From: Zestomonas insulae
GTDB lineage: Bacteria; Pseudomonadota; Gammaproteobacteria; Pseudomonadales; Pseudomonadaceae
Reading direction: 5' to 3'
Length of the DNA stretch: 64,000 bases
Assembly: GCF_016901015.1 (NCBI RefSeq)
Contig: NZ_JAFEUP010000002.1
Coordinates: forward strand, 558,001 to 622,000
The notes under the pieces: model-generated
The model's database searches: none
What the model was told of the DNA's origin: nothing
What the model saw: the letters and a program-made list of their open reading frames with translations, nothing else
Program-made: the position numbers and the translations under genes
Shown here: positions 33,325 through 42,303 of the stretch, one piece after another
Layout of the letters: each line of letters begins with the position of its first letter
How positions within the stretch are numbered: the first letter of the stretch is position 1

Positions 33325-34215
33325 TTACTCCTCGCGAATCGAGAAGTTGGCCATGTGCTCCAGGCCTTTGATCAGCGCCGAGTGGTCCCAGTTGCTGCCA
33401 CCGATCGCCGCGCAGGTGCTGAACACTTGCTGGGCGTTGGCGGTGTTGGGCAGGTTGAGGCCCAGCTCGCGGGCGCCGGCCAGCGCCAGGTTGAGGTCCT
33501 TCTGGTGCAGGCTGATGCGGAAGCCCGGGTCGAAGGTGCCCTTGATCATGCGATCGCCATGTACTTCGAGGATCTTCGAGCCGGCGAAGCCGCCCATCAG
33601 CGCTTCGCGCACCTTGGCCGGATCGGCGCCGTTCTTGGCGGCGAACAGCAGCGCTTCGGCGACCGCCTGGATGTTCAGGGCGACGATGATCTGGTTGGCG
33701 ACCTTGGCGGTCTGGCCGTCACCGTTGCCACCGACGCGGGTGATGTTCTTGCCCATCGCCTGGAACAGCGGCAGGGCGCGTTCGAAGGCGTTCGGGCAGC
33801 CACCGACCATGATCGACAGGGTCGCGGCCTTGGCACCGACTTCACCGCCGGACACCGGGGCGTCCAGGTAGGCGGCGCCGGTGGCCTTGACCTTCTCGGC
33901 GAACTGCTTGGTGGCGGTGGGGGAGATCGAGCTCATGTCGATCACCACCTTGCCGGCGCCCACGCCTTCGGCCACGCCGTCCTTGCGGAACAGCACGTCG
34001 TCGACCTGCGGGGTGTCCGGGACCATGACGATGATGAATTCGGCTTCCTGGGCGACTTCTTTCGGGTTGGCCAGGGCGACGGCGCCGGCGGCGATCAGGT
34101 CGGCCGGGGCCGGGTCATGATGTTCGGAGAGGAACAGGGTGTGGCCGGCTTTCTGCAGGTTCTGAGCCATGGGCTTGCCCATGATGCCGGTGCCGATGAA
34201 TCCGATTTTTGCCAT
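33325..34215 (-). CDS. glxR: Tartronate semialdehyde reductase (2-hydroxy-3-oxopropionate reductase)
   Basis: A 296-residue beta-hydroxyacid dehydrogenase. The N-terminal nucleotide motif is GFIGTGIMGKPMA, the DAPVSGGEVGA substrate block and the catalytic Lys in GQTAKVANQ follow. It reduces the Gcl product tartronate semialdehyde to glycerate. It lies in the gcl-hyi-glxR order typical of this pathway. Confidence 0.94.
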   Translation of the reverse strand: MAKIGFIGTGIMGKPMAQNLQKAGHTLFLSEHHDPAPADLIAAGAVALANPKEVAQEAEFIIVMVPDTPQVDDVLFRKDGVAEGVGAGKVVIDMSSISPTATKQFAEKVKATGAAYLDAPVSGGEVGAKAATLSIMVGGCPNAFERALPLFQAMGKNITRVGGNGDGQTAKVANQIIVALNIQAVAEALLFAAKNGADPAKVREALMGGFAGSKILEVHGDRMIKGTFDPGFRISLHQKDLNLALAGARELGLNLPNTANAQQVFSTCAAIGGSNWDHSALIKGLEHMANFSIREE

Positions 34216-34238
34216 GAGAAATGTCTCCTGGGTTTTTA

Positions 34239-34311
34239 TTGGGTCCCCGCATTCGCGGGGATGACGGGTATCGAGAGGCTTGCGTCATCCCCGCGAACGC
34301 GGGGATCCAAT
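34239..34311. repeat. Inverted pair of GTCATCCCCGC-type repeats between glxR and hyi
   Basis: GGGTCCCCGCATTCGCGGGG at 34240-34260 and its inverted copy (CGTCATCCCCGCGAACGCGG) about 34283-34308 can each form a hairpin and pair with one another. They fill nearly the entire intergenic space. Confidence 0.75.
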
Positions 34312-34320
34312 GAACAAGCC

Positions 34321-35103
34321 TCAGATCGCGTTATGGGTTTTCAGCCAGCCGAGGCCGGCGCTGGTGGTGGTCAGGGGCTTGTACTCGCAGCCGACCCAGC
34401 CCTGGTAACCGATGCGGTCGAGGTGCTGGAACAGGAAGCGGTAGTTGATCTCGCCGGTGCCCGGCTCGTTGCGGCCCGGGTTGTCGGCGAGCTGCACGTG
34501 GTTGATCACCGCCAGGTTGTTTTCCAGGCTGCGCGCCAGGTCACCTTCCATGATCTGCATGTGGTAGATGTCGTACTGCAGGAACAGGTTGGCGCTGCCG
34601 ACTGCCTCGCGAATCTCCAGGGCCTGCTGGGTGGTGTTCAGGTAGAAGCCGGGGATGTCGCGGGTGTTGATCATTTCCATGACCAACTTGATCCCGGCGG
34701 CCTCGAGCTTGCCGGCGGCGTACTTGAGGTTGTCGACGAAGGTCTGCTTGATGGTCGCGCAGTCGTACCCCTGTGGGCGGATGCCGGCCAGGCAGTTGAT
34801 CTGGCGGTTGCCGAGCACCTGGGCGTAGGCGATGGCCTTGTCGACGCCGTCGCGGAATTCGGCGACGCGGTCCGGGTGGCAGGCGATGCCGCGCTCACCT
34901 TTCGACCAATCGCCCGCAGGAAGGTTGAACAGCACCTGCTCGAGGTTGTTGGCGACCAGTCGGGCCTTGATCTCCTCGGCCGGGACATCGTAGGGGAACA
35001 GGTATTCGACACCGCTGAAGCCGGCGTCGGCGGCAGCGGCGAAACGGGCCAGGAAGTCCACCTCGGTGAACAGCATGGACAGGTTGGCGGCGAAACGGGG
35101 CAT
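34321..35103 (-). CDS. hyi: Hydroxypyruvate isomerase
   Basis: A 260-residue TIM-barrel enzyme that interconverts hydroxypyruvate and tartronate semialdehyde. It has the MPRFAANLSMLFTEVDFL opening, GVEYLFPYD, the metal/acid Glu in LVMEMIN and QYDIYHMQIMEGD, and a late GWVGCEYKP block. ATG 35103 is clear. It lies between gcl and glxR. Confidence 0.94.
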   Translation of the reverse strand: MPRFAANLSMLFTEVDFLARFAAAADAGFSGVEYLFPYDVPAEEIKARLVANNLEQVLFNLPAGDWSKGERGIACHPDRVAEFRDGVDKAIAYAQVLGNRQINCLAGIRPQGYDCATIKQTFVDNLKYAAGKLEAAGIKLVMEMINTRDIPGFYLNTTQQALEIREAVGSANLFLQYDIYHMQIMEGDLARSLENNLAVINHVQLADNPGRNEPGTGEINYRFLFQHLDRIGYQGWVGCEYKPLTTTSAGLGWLKTHNAI

Positions 35104-35150
35104 GGGATGCTCCTTTGTCGTAGCCCGGCAAGGCCGGAATACATCGTTGA

Positions 35151-35227
35151 TTGGGCCCCCGCCTGCGCGAGGGCGACGAGGCTTCCGTGGTCCCCCTGCG
35201 CGGGCCGCCGCGCAGGTGGGGATCCAG
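35151..35227. repeat. CCCGCCTGCGCG-type repeat between hyi and gcl
   Basis: Related units of the same family (GGGCCCCCGCCTGCGCGAGG and an inverted, partly degenerate CCCTGCGCGGGCCGCCGCGC copy) end in GATCCAG, as in the other blocks. Confidence 0.65.
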
Positions 35228-35239
35228 AAAGCCGCGGGA

Positions 35240-37015
35240 TCAATCCAGCAGCGAAATTGCCGTCGGTGCGTCCTTGCCGGTCAGGGCCAGTTCTTCGAAC
35301 TCGTTGACCGCGTTGATCTCGGTGCCCATCGAGATGTTGGTGACCCGCTCGAGGATCACTTCGACCACCACCGGCACGCGATGCTTCTGCATCAGCTCCT
35401 TGGCCTGGGCGAGGGCGCCCTGGATTTCGTTCGGCTCGGTCACGCGGATCGCCTTGCAACCCAGGCCCTCGACCACCGCGACGTGGTCGACGCCATAGCC
35501 GTTCAGCTCCGGTGCGTTGATGTTGTCGAACGACAGCTGCACGCAGTAGTCGATGTCGAAGCCGCGCTGCGCCTGACGGATCAGGCCCAGGTACGAGTTG
35601 TTCACCAGCACGTGGATGTACGGCAGGTTGAACTGCGCGCCGACGGCCAGTTCTTCAATCATGAACTGGAAGTCGTAGTCGCCGGACAGCGCCACCACCT
35701 GACGGCTCGGGTCGGCCTTGACCACGCCCAGCGCCGCCGGCACGGTCCAGCCCAGCGGGCCGGCCTGGCCGCAGTTGATCCAGTGGCGCGGCTTGTAGAC
35801 GTGGAGGAACTGCGCGCCGGCGATCTGCGACAGACCGATGGTGCTGACGTAGCAGGTGTCCTTGCCGAAGAACTCGTTCATCTCCTCGTACACGCGCTGC
35901 GGTTTGACCGGCACGTTGTCGAAGTGGGTCTTGCGCTGCAGGGTGCGCTTGCGCTCGCGGCAGGCTTCCACCCAGGCGCTGCGGTCCTTCAGCTTGCCGG
36001 CGGCTTTCCACTCGCGGGCCACTTCGAGGAAGGCGTCCAGCGCGGCGCCGGCGTCGGAAACGATGCCCAGGTCCGGGGTGAACACGCGGCCGATCTGGGT
36101 CGGTTCGATGTCCACGTGGACGAACTTGCGGCCGGCGGTGTAGACGTCCACCGAACCGGTGTGGCGGTTGGCCCAGCGGTTACCGACGCCGAACACCAGG
36201 TCGGACTCCAGCAGGGTGGCGTTGCCATAACGGTGCGAAGTCTGCAGGCCGCACATGCCGGCCATCAGCTTGTGGTCATCGGGGATGGTGCCCCAGCCCA
36301 TCAGGGTCGGGATCACCGGCACGCCGGTCAGCTCGGCGAATTCCACCAGCTTGTCCGAGGCGTTGGCGTTGATCACCCCGCCACCGGAAACGATCAGCGG
36401 GCGCTCGGCGGCATTCAGCATGGCCAGGGCTTTCTCGGCCTGGGCGCGGGTCGCCTTCGGCTTGTTCAGCGGCAGCGGCTCGTAGGCGTCGATGTCGAAC
36501 TCGATCTCGGCCATCTGCACGTCGAACGGCAGGTCGATCAGCACCGGGCCGGGGCGGCCGCTGCGCATCTCGAAGAAGGCCTTCTGGAACGCGTAGGGCA
36601 CCTGGCCCGGCTCCAGCACGGTGGTCGCCCACTTGGTCACCGGCTTGACGATGCTGGTGATGTCGACGGCCTGGAAGTCTTCCTTGTGCAGGCGTGCACG
36701 CGGCGCCTGGCCGGTGATGCAGAGGATCGGGATGGAGTCGGCGGAGGCCGAGTACAGGCCGGTGACCATATCGGTGCCGGCCGGGCCGGAGGTGCCGATG
36801 CACACGCCGATATTGCCCGGGTTGGTGCGGGTGTAGCCCTCGGCCATGTGCGAGGCGCCTTCGACGTGACGGGCCAGGACATGGTCGACGCCACCGATTT
36901 TCTTCAGCGCGGCATACAGCGGGTTGATCGCCGCGCCTGGGATACCGAACGCGGTGTCGATGCCTTCGCGGCGCATCACCAGGACGGCTGCCTCGATTGC
37001 TCTCATTCTGGCCAT
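35240..37015 (-). CDS. gcl: Glyoxylate carboligase
   Basis: A 591-residue ThDP-dependent enzyme that condenses two glyoxylate to tartronate semialdehyde and CO2. The N-terminal block [15 protein letters not shown] is diagnostic: the usual catalytic Glu of the ThDP family is absent in Gcl. [12 protein letters not shown], the [20 protein letters not shown] stretch and the C-terminal ThDP motif [12 protein letters not shown]...NNSYLGL follow. It is the first gene of the operon, with a TTGTATACAA palindrome 27 bases upstream of the start. Confidence 0.96.
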   Translation of the reverse strand: MARMRAIEAAVLVMRREGIDTAFGIPGAAINPLYAALKKIGGVDHVLARHVEGASHMAEGYTRTNPGNIGVCIGTSGPAGTDMVTGLYSASADSIPILCITGQAPRARLHKEDFQAVDITSIVKPVTKWATTVLEPGQVPYAFQKAFFEMRSGRPGPVLIDLPFDVQMAEIEFDIDAYEPLPLNKPKATRAQAEKALAMLNAAERPLIVSGGGVINANASDKLVEFAELTGVPVIPTLMGWGTIPDDHKLMAGMCGLQTSHRYGNATLLESDLVFGVGNRWANRHTGSVDVYTAGRKFVHVDIEPTQIGRVFTPDLGIVSDAGAALDAFLEVAREWKAAGKLKDRSAWVEACRERKRTLQRKTHFDNVPVKPQRVYEEMNEFFGKDTCYVSTIGLSQIAGAQFLHVYKPRHWINCGQAGPLGWTVPAALGVVKADPSRQVVALSGDYDFQFMIEELAVGAQFNLPYIHVLVNNSYLGLIRQAQRGFDIDYCVQLSFDNINAPELNGYGVDHVAVVEGLGCKAIRVTEPNEIQGALAQAKELMQKHRVPVVVEVILERVTNISMGTEINAVNEFEELALTGKDAPTAISLLD

Positions 37016-37041
37016 AATCTTGTGCCTCTTTTGTTATGAGA

Positions 37042-37051
37042 TTGTATACAA
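37042..37051. promoter_or_regulatory. TTGTATACAA palindrome before gcl
   Basis: A perfect 10-base palindrome in the gcl leader, one of six similar sites at catabolic promoters in the window; a probable operator. A second site, ATGTATACAA, lies at 37181-37190 in the same divergent region. Confidence 0.6.
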
Positions 37052-37180
37052 AACTGCTTTGGCTGGATTCTAGGCAGGGCTCGACTCGGCGGTCAACTAT
37101 TTTTCCGTGACAGGGTGAGGGCTTTTGAAACGCCCGTTTGATCGGGGTTTCAGCGGTTTTTTACAAACGATTCTGAAGGT

Positions 37181-37190
37181 ATGTATACAA
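37181..37190. promoter_or_regulatory. ATGTATACAA operator-like site
   Basis: The TGTATACA core is on the glcG-like side of the 317-base divergent gcl region. No gene is seen in this AT-rich gap. Confidence 0.55.
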
Positions 37191-37332
37191 AGAAAACAAA
37201 AATTGTATGTGACTATTGAGTTTTTTGTTTTAGGTGGGATAGTGGGTCGCATGCACGGCTTGCGTCCGGTTGCCAGAGTCGGACGCCTTGCGAGCCGCAA
37301 CAGTTCTTATCCACTACAAGAGGCATAAAACG

Positions 37333-37773
37333 ATGAGTACGTTGAATCTGGAAACCGCCACCCGCATCGCCCAGCGCGCCCAGGCCACCGGCCGCGAGTT
37401 GAGCGCGGCGCCGCTGACCATCGCGGTGCTCGACGCCGGCGGCCACCTGATCAGCCTGTTGCGCGAGGACGGAGCGAGCATGCTGCGACCGCAGATCGCC
37501 ATCGGCAAAGCCTGGGGCGCGGTCGCCTTGGGCAAGGGCTCGCGCCTGATCGCCGCCGACGCGCAGCAGCGTCCGGCGTTCATCGGTGCGGTGAACAATC
37601 TGGCCGACGGCAACCTGGTGCCGGCACCGGGCGGCGTGCTGATCCGCGATCCGCAGGGCGAAGTGATCGGCGCCATCGGCATCAGCGGCGACACCTCGGA
37701 CATCGACGAGCAGTGCGCGATCAGCGGCGTCGAATCGGCGGGCCTGAAGGCCGACGCCGGAGTGGCCGCGTAA
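37333..37773 (+). CDS. GlcG/HbpS-like (DUF336) heme-binding family protein
   Basis: A 146-residue protein of the GlcG/HbpS fold with PLTIAVLDAGGHLISLLREDGA, a RPQIAIGKAWGAV segment, PAPGGVLIRD and GAIGISGDTSDIDEQCA. Family members bind heme or small ligands, and several are encoded with glycolate/glyoxylate genes; the role is not established. It is divergent from gcl. An intrinsic terminator follows. Confidence 0.85.
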   Translation: MSTLNLETATRIAQRAQATGRELSAAPLTIAVLDAGGHLISLLREDGASMLRPQIAIGKAWGAVALGKGSRLIAADAQQRPAFIGAVNNLADGNLVPAPGGVLIRDPQGEVIGAIGISGDTSDIDEQCAISGVESAGLKADAGVAA

Positions 37774-37835
37774 CGGCCGAGCGGAGGAGGGTAGAGCGTA
37801 GCGCCACCCATGCAATTCGCTGTGGTGAAAGTAGA

Positions 37836-37865
37836 AAAGGGGGCGAGCAATCGCCCCCTTTTTTT
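37836..37865 (+). terminator. Intrinsic terminator
   Basis: GGGGGCGA and TCGCCCCC form a stem with a GCAA tetraloop, followed by seven T; A residues on the left make it usable in both directions. Confidence 0.9.
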
Positions 37866-37992
37866 GTGGCCGCAAAGCAGGGCCTACCGTCTGGCGCCTT
37901 TTACATAACCTTTACCCTGGCGGCGTTACGATCCGCTTAGGCCGGTTGTCATATAGATACCGGCATAGCGCCGGAATCTCAGGAGGTGCGCC

Positions 37993-38415
37993 ATGCTTAG
38001 CCGTGTTCCCCAACTTGCCCTGCTGTGCGGCTCACTGGTGCTTGCCGGCCAGGCGGCAGCCCACAGCAACAGCGATGCCGCCGCCATTGGCGCAGTTGTC
38101 GGTGCCGTGGTCGGGGGAGCCATCGTTGCCGGATCGAACCCTGCACCTGTGTATGTCCAGCCTGCGCCGCCACCGGTCGTTTATGCGCCGGCGCCAGCCT
38201 ACTATCCGCCACCTCCGCCGGCCTATTACCCGCCGCCGCAACCGGTCTACTACCAGGCCTATCCGGCCTACCGCCCGCCGGTGGTGTTCGTCGCGCCGCC
38301 GCGCTACTACCGTCCGGTGCCGGTCTATTACGGACCGGCGCACTACTACAACGGCGGCTATGGTCGCGACGGCTATGGCGGTCGTGGCCGCGGTCACGGC
38401 AACGGCCACTGGTAA
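37993..38415 (+). CDS. Exported Pro/Tyr-rich protein with glycine zipper
   Basis: A 140-residue protein. A signal peptide (ending AGQAAA) is followed by a glycine-zipper-like stretch (AIGAVVGAVVGGAIVAG, about 31-47), a long Pro/Tyr-rich repeat region (YYPPPPPAYYPPP...) and a Gly/Arg/His-rich tail. It is probably attached to the outer membrane or envelope; the function is unknown. AGGAGG lies upstream of ATG 37993, and a terminator follows the stop. Confidence 0.75.
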   Translation: MLSRVPQLALLCGSLVLAGQAAAHSNSDAAAIGAVVGAVVGGAIVAGSNPAPVYVQPAPPPVVYAPAPAYYPPPPPAYYPPPQPVYYQAYPAYRPPVVFVAPPRYYRPVPVYYGPAHYYNGGYGRDGYGGRGRGHGNGHW

Positions 38416-38417
38416 CT

Positions 38418-38449
38418 AAAAAGCCCCGCTCATGGCGGGGCTTCTTCTT
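38418..38449 (+). terminator. Intrinsic terminator, probably bidirectional
   Basis: AGCCCCGC/GCGGGGCT stem (38422-38429 and 38435-38442) with A residues on the left and a T-rich stretch on the right. It separates the convergent envelope-protein and TetR genes. Confidence 0.85.
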
Positions 38450-38467
38450 AGCGGTGTAGCACTGCGG

Positions 38468-39106
38468 TCAGGCGCTTTTGACCTGCTCGCTGGCACCCGG
38501 CTCGACCACTTCGCATCCCTTCAGCACCAGGCGAATAATGGTCTCGGCGGCCGCCTCGTAGTCGGCGTCGTCGAGCTTGGCCTTGCCGGTGACCGTGGAA
38601 ATCTGCCAGTCGAAATCGGCGTAGGTCTGGGTCGCCGCCCAGATGCTGAACAGCAGGTGATGCGGGTCGACCTTGGCCATCAGGCCCTGATCGATCCAGC
38701 GCTGGATGCAGTCGATGTTGTGCTTGGCTTGCGCGTTGAGCTGGCCGGCCTGCTCGGCGGTCAGGTGCGGCGCGCCGTGCATGATCTCGCTGGCGAACAC
38801 CTTGGAGGCGTAGGGCAGTTCGCGGGAAATGCGGATCTTCGAGCGGATGTAGTCCTTCAGCACCAGGTGCGGATGGCTGCCTTCGTTGAACGGCGCGGAG
38901 GCCGCCAGCAAGGGCTCGACGATGCTCTCGAGGACCTCGCGGTAGAGGTTCTCTTTCGACTTGAAGTAGTAGTAGACGTTGGGTTTGGGCAGGCCGGCCT
39001 TGGCCGCGATGTCGCTGGTCTTGGTCGCTGCGAAGCCCTTGTCGGCGAATTCTTCACTGGCCGCGCGCAGGATTTGTTGTTTGTTGCGTTCGCGTATGCT
39101 GCTCAT
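38468..39106 (-). CDS. TetR family regulator, RutR-like
   Basis: A 212-residue regulator. The N-terminal HTH has ATKTSDIAAKAGLPKPNVYYYFKSKENLY; the C-terminal domain (KDYIRSKIRISRELPYASKVFASEIMHGAP) resembles RutR/YcdC, which senses pyrimidines. Its place between the glyoxylate genes and moaA, within the purine catabolic region, suggests a nucleobase or related ligand. ATG 39106 is used; no strong ribosome site is evident. Confidence 0.88.
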   Translation of the reverse strand: MSSIRERNKQQILRAASEEFADKGFAATKTSDIAAKAGLPKPNVYYYFKSKENLYREVLESIVEPLLAASAPFNEGSHPHLVLKDYIRSKIRISRELPYASKVFASEIMHGAPHLTAEQAGQLNAQAKHNIDCIQRWIDQGLMAKVDPHHLLFSIWAATQTYADFDWQISTVTGKAKLDDADYEAAAETIIRLVLKGCEVVEPGASEQVKSA

Positions 39107-39260
39107 AAGCCCCTTTGGCTCCAGATCTGTCGTCGTCGCGCAGGGCGATCGACGGCGGTCGGGCATCGTAGCACCGGCTTTGCGCGGCGCTCAAGCAAGC
39201 GTCCGCTCGGCTCCGCAGCGGTTTGCAGGCGATCGGTGGGCAGGAAATCGGTCGGAAAAC

Positions 39261-39270
39261 CTGTATACAA
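39261..39270. promoter_or_regulatory. CTGTATACAA operator-like site
   Basis: The TGTATACA core sits in the 247-base divergent space between the TetR gene and moaA. It belongs to the same motif set as the gcl and puuE promoters. Confidence 0.5.
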
Positions 39271-39353
39271 AAAAATCGCTTTCTGTTTTTATTGGCCATC
39301 CGTCCATGCCGCCGAAGCCTCTCTTCCGGCGCGTGCTGCGGCAGAATTCCACG

Positions 39354-40349
39354 ATGCAAGACAACGCTTTGCTCGACCCGCATGGCCGGCGCATCACCTA
39401 CCTGCGCCTGTCGGTCACCGATCGTTGCGACTTTCGCTGCACCTACTGCATGAGCGAGGACATGGTCTTCGCCCCGCGGGCGCAGATACTTTCCCTCGAA
39501 GAGCTCTACACCGTGGCCGATGCCTTCATCGGCCTCGGCGTCAAACGCCTGCGCATCACCGGTGGCGAACCGCTGGTGCGCAAGAACCTGCTCAGCCTGC
39601 TCGGCCGCCTTGGCCAGCGCAGCGAGCTGGACGACCTGGCGATCACCACCAACGGCTCGCAGCTGGCGCACATGGCTGCCGACCTGCGCGCCGCCGGCGT
39701 CACCCGCCTGAACATCAGCCTCGACTCGCTGCAGCGCGAGCGCTTCGCCGCCTTCACCCGCCGCGATCGCCTCGACCAGGTGCTCGAGGGCATCGCCGTG
39801 GCACGCCACGCGGGGTTCCGCCGCGTCAAGCTGAACACCGTGGTGCAGAAGGGCCGCAACGACGACGAAGTGCAGGACCTGGTGGCCTTCGCAGTCGCCC
39901 AGGGCATCGACATCAGCTTCATCGAGGAGATGCCGCTGGGCAGCATCTCCAGCCACGAACGCAAGGTCACCCTGTGCACCAGTGACGAGGTGCGCGAGCG
40001 GGTGGCGCAGCGCTTCGAGCTGCTGCCGAGCAGCCACCGCACTGGCGGGCCGTCGCGCTACTGGCAGGTGCTCGGCAGCGACACCCAGGTCGGCTTCATC
40101 TCTCCGCACAGCCGCAACTTCTGCGGCGACTGCAACCGCGTACGCGTCACCGCCGAAGGCAAGCTGGTGCTCTGCCTCGGCCATGAAGGCGCGCTCGACC
40201 TCAAAGCGCTGATCCGTCGCCACCCCGGCGACAGTGAGCGGCTGCGCGGCGCGCTGATCGAGGCGCTGCGACTGAAGCCCGAACGGCACTTCTTCGAAGC
40301 GGACCAGCAAGTGCAAGTCGTCCGCTTCATGAGCATGACCGGCGGCTGA
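39354..40349 (+). CDS. moaA: GTP 3',8-cyclase (molybdenum cofactor synthesis)
   Basis: A 331-residue radical SAM enzyme. The N-terminal cluster is Cys25-Cys29-Cys32 (CDFRCTYC); RITGGEPLVRKN and the C-terminal cluster Cys residues (NFCGDCNRVR...LVLCLG) follow, and the chain ends in GG as MoaA requires. ATG 39354 gives the usual length; an upstream ATG at 39306 is possible. It is isolated from other moa genes, probably a second copy placed here to serve xanthine dehydrogenase, an Mo enzyme of purine breakdown (inference). Confidence 0.93.
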   Translation: MQDNALLDPHGRRITYLRLSVTDRCDFRCTYCMSEDMVFAPRAQILSLEELYTVADAFIGLGVKRLRITGGEPLVRKNLLSLLGRLGQRSELDDLAITTNGSQLAHMAADLRAAGVTRLNISLDSLQRERFAAFTRRDRLDQVLEGIAVARHAGFRRVKLNTVVQKGRNDDEVQDLVAFAVAQGIDISFIEEMPLGSISSHERKVTLCTSDEVRERVAQRFELLPSSHRTGGPSRYWQVLGSDTQVGFISPHSRNFCGDCNRVRVTAEGKLVLCLGHEGALDLKALIRRHPGDSERLRGALIEALRLKPERHFFEADQQVQVVRFMSMTGG

Positions 40350-40561
40350 CCGACGCCCTCGGAGCCGCTCTGGCGGCGTTGCGCCATCTCGCCGTACTAG
40401 TCGTACAGCGACCCACATGGATGTGGGAAGTGCAGTAAGCCCGCCGGGAGTGGGCGCTGCGCTTCGATGACGCGCCTTGCCATAGCAGCCCCGATGACGC
40501 CGGTCTCGCCTTCTAAACTTTGACAACAACATCGCCCGCCCCGGGGCCGAGGACTATTTGC
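40350..40561. other. Intergenic region before the deaminase gene
   Basis: No gene or repeat family is recognised. A TTGACA hexamer at 40519-40524 could be a -35 element, but no convincing -10 follows. Confidence 0.35.
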
Positions 40562-41920
40562 ATGGCTAAGACGCTTCTGGTGAAAAACGCCGATCTGCTG
40601 GTGACCATGGACGGCGGTCGCCGCGAGATCAAAGAGGGTGGCCTGTACATCGAGGACAACCTGATCAAGCAGGTCGGCCCGAGCCACGAGCTGCCGCAGA
40701 GCGCCGACGTGGTGCTGGACATGACCGGGCACATCGTCATTCCTGGGCTGGTCAACACCCACCACCACATGTACCAGAGCCTCACCCGCGTGGTGCCGGC
40801 GGCGCAGGACGGCGAGCTGTTCAACTGGCTGACCAACCTCTACCCGATCTGGGCGCGGCTGACCCCGGAGATGATCGAGGTGTCGACCCAGACGGCGATG
40901 GCCGAACTGATTCTCTCCGGCTGCACCACCTCCAGCGACCACCTGTACATCTACCCGAACGGCTGCAAACTGGATGACAGCATCCACGCCGCCAAGGAAA
41001 TCGGCATGCGCTTCCACGCCGCGCGCGGCAGCATGAGCGTCGGCCGCAGCCAGGGTGGCCTGCCACCGGATTCGGTGGTGGAGAAGGAAGCCGACATCCT
41101 CAAGGAGTCGCAGCGCCTGATCGAGGACTACCACGATGCCAGCCACGGCTCGATGCTGCGCGTGGTGGTGGCGCCGTGCTCGCCGTTCTCGGTGAGCCGT
41201 GACCTGATGCGCGAGGCCGCGGTGTTGGCGCGCCAGTACGGCGTGTCGCTGCACACCCACTTGGCGGAGAACGTCAACGACATCGCCTACAGCCGCGAGA
41301 AGTTCGGCATGACCCCGGCCGAGTACGCCGAAGACCTCGGCTGGGTCGGCCATGACGTGTGGCACGCCCACTGCGTGCAGCTCGACCAGCACGGCATCGA
41401 CCTGTTCGCCCGCACCGGCACCGGTGTCGCCCACTGCCCGTGCTCGAACATGCGCCTGGCTTCGGGGATCGCCCCGGTGCGCAAGATGCGCGACGCCGGC
41501 GTGCCGGTTGGCCTGGGCGTCGACGGCTCGGCCTCCAATGACGGCGCGACCATGATCGGCGAAGTGCGCCAGGCCCTGCTGCTGCAGCGCGTCGGCTTCG
41601 GCCCGGACGCGATGACCGCCCGCGAAGCGCTGGAAATCGCCACCCTGGGCGGCGCTAAGGTGCTCAACCGCAACGACATCGGCGCTTTGGCGCCGGGCAT
41701 GGCGGCCGACTTCGTGGCCTTCAACCTGAACCAGATCGCCTTCGCCGGCGCGCTGCACGATCCGCTCGCGGCTCTGGTGTTCTGCGCGCCGGCCCAGGTC
41801 GCCTGGAGCGTGATCAACGGCCGGGTGGTGGTCAGCGACGGCCAGTTGGTCACCGTCGACCTGCCGCGCGTCTTGGAGCGCCACAACAGCCTGGCGCATA
41901 GCCTGGTGAGCGGCGAGTAA
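40562..41920 (+). CDS. 8-oxoguanine deaminase-like amidohydrolase
   Basis: A 452-residue cog0402 amidohydrolase. Metal and catalytic residues are visible: HHH in GLVNTHHHMYQSLTR, His in LHTHLAENVND, His in WHAHCVQLD and Asp in GLGVDGSASND. The sequence is of the type annotated as 8-oxoguanine deaminase, giving urate directly from 8-oxoguanine; related s-triazine and guanine deaminases cannot be fully excluded. Its place in the purine region supports the role. ATG 40562. Confidence 0.82.
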   Translation: MAKTLLVKNADLLVTMDGGRREIKEGGLYIEDNLIKQVGPSHELPQSADVVLDMTGHIVIPGLVNTHHHMYQSLTRVVPAAQDGELFNWLTNLYPIWARLTPEMIEVSTQTAMAELILSGCTTSSDHLYIYPNGCKLDDSIHAAKEIGMRFHAARGSMSVGRSQGGLPPDSVVEKEADILKESQRLIEDYHDASHGSMLRVVVAPCSPFSVSRDLMREAAVLARQYGVSLHTHLAENVNDIAYSREKFGMTPAEYAEDLGWVGHDVWHAHCVQLDQHGIDLFARTGTGVAHCPCSNMRLASGIAPVRKMRDAGVPVGLGVDGSASNDGATMIGEVRQALLLQRVGFGPDAMTAREALEIATLGGAKVLNRNDIGALAPGMAADFVAFNLNQIAFAGALHDPLAALVFCAPAQVAWSVINGRVVVSDGQLVTVDLPRVLERHNSLAHSLVSGE

Positions 41921-42303
41921 AGCGCTGGCGGTGATCGCCCGGGCCGGCATTCCCGCTCTCCTGCGCAGCCCCCGAACCCCGTCATTCCCGCGAAGGCGGG
42001 AACCCAGAACGGGGCGTGGGGCTGATCACTGCGCTGCGCACGCTGCACGCCACTGGGTCCCCGCCTGCGCGGGGACGACGAGGGACCTGGCATTCCCTCT
42101 CTCCTACGCAGCTCCCCAGCCGCGTCATTCCCGCGCAGGCGGGAACCCAATAAACGCCCGGCGCTGCGCATGCCGATCTGTGCGCAAACGCCAGCTTTGG
42201 CAAAAAGCTGTCCCATAAGTCAGAAACTGGCGCGAATCTTGATTGGATTCGCCGCCGCCCGCGAGGTGTTACCGGGTGGCATTCACCCGCTATGGAGAGT
42301 CCT
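41921..42303. repeat. Gap with at least three GTCATTCCCGC-type repeats
   Basis: The 383 bases carry units at about 41981-42007 (GTCATTCCCGCGAAGGCGGG), 42054-42080 (inverted, GGGTCCCCGCCTGCGCGGGG) and 42124-42151. No gene is seen. The last 90 bases should hold the promoter of the next gene. Confidence 0.75.

Noticed and set aside
33240..34311. CRISPR array from repeated GTCATCCCCGC units
   Set aside because: Units are not regularly spaced, occur in both orientations and lie in separate gaps; they are dispersed repeats.
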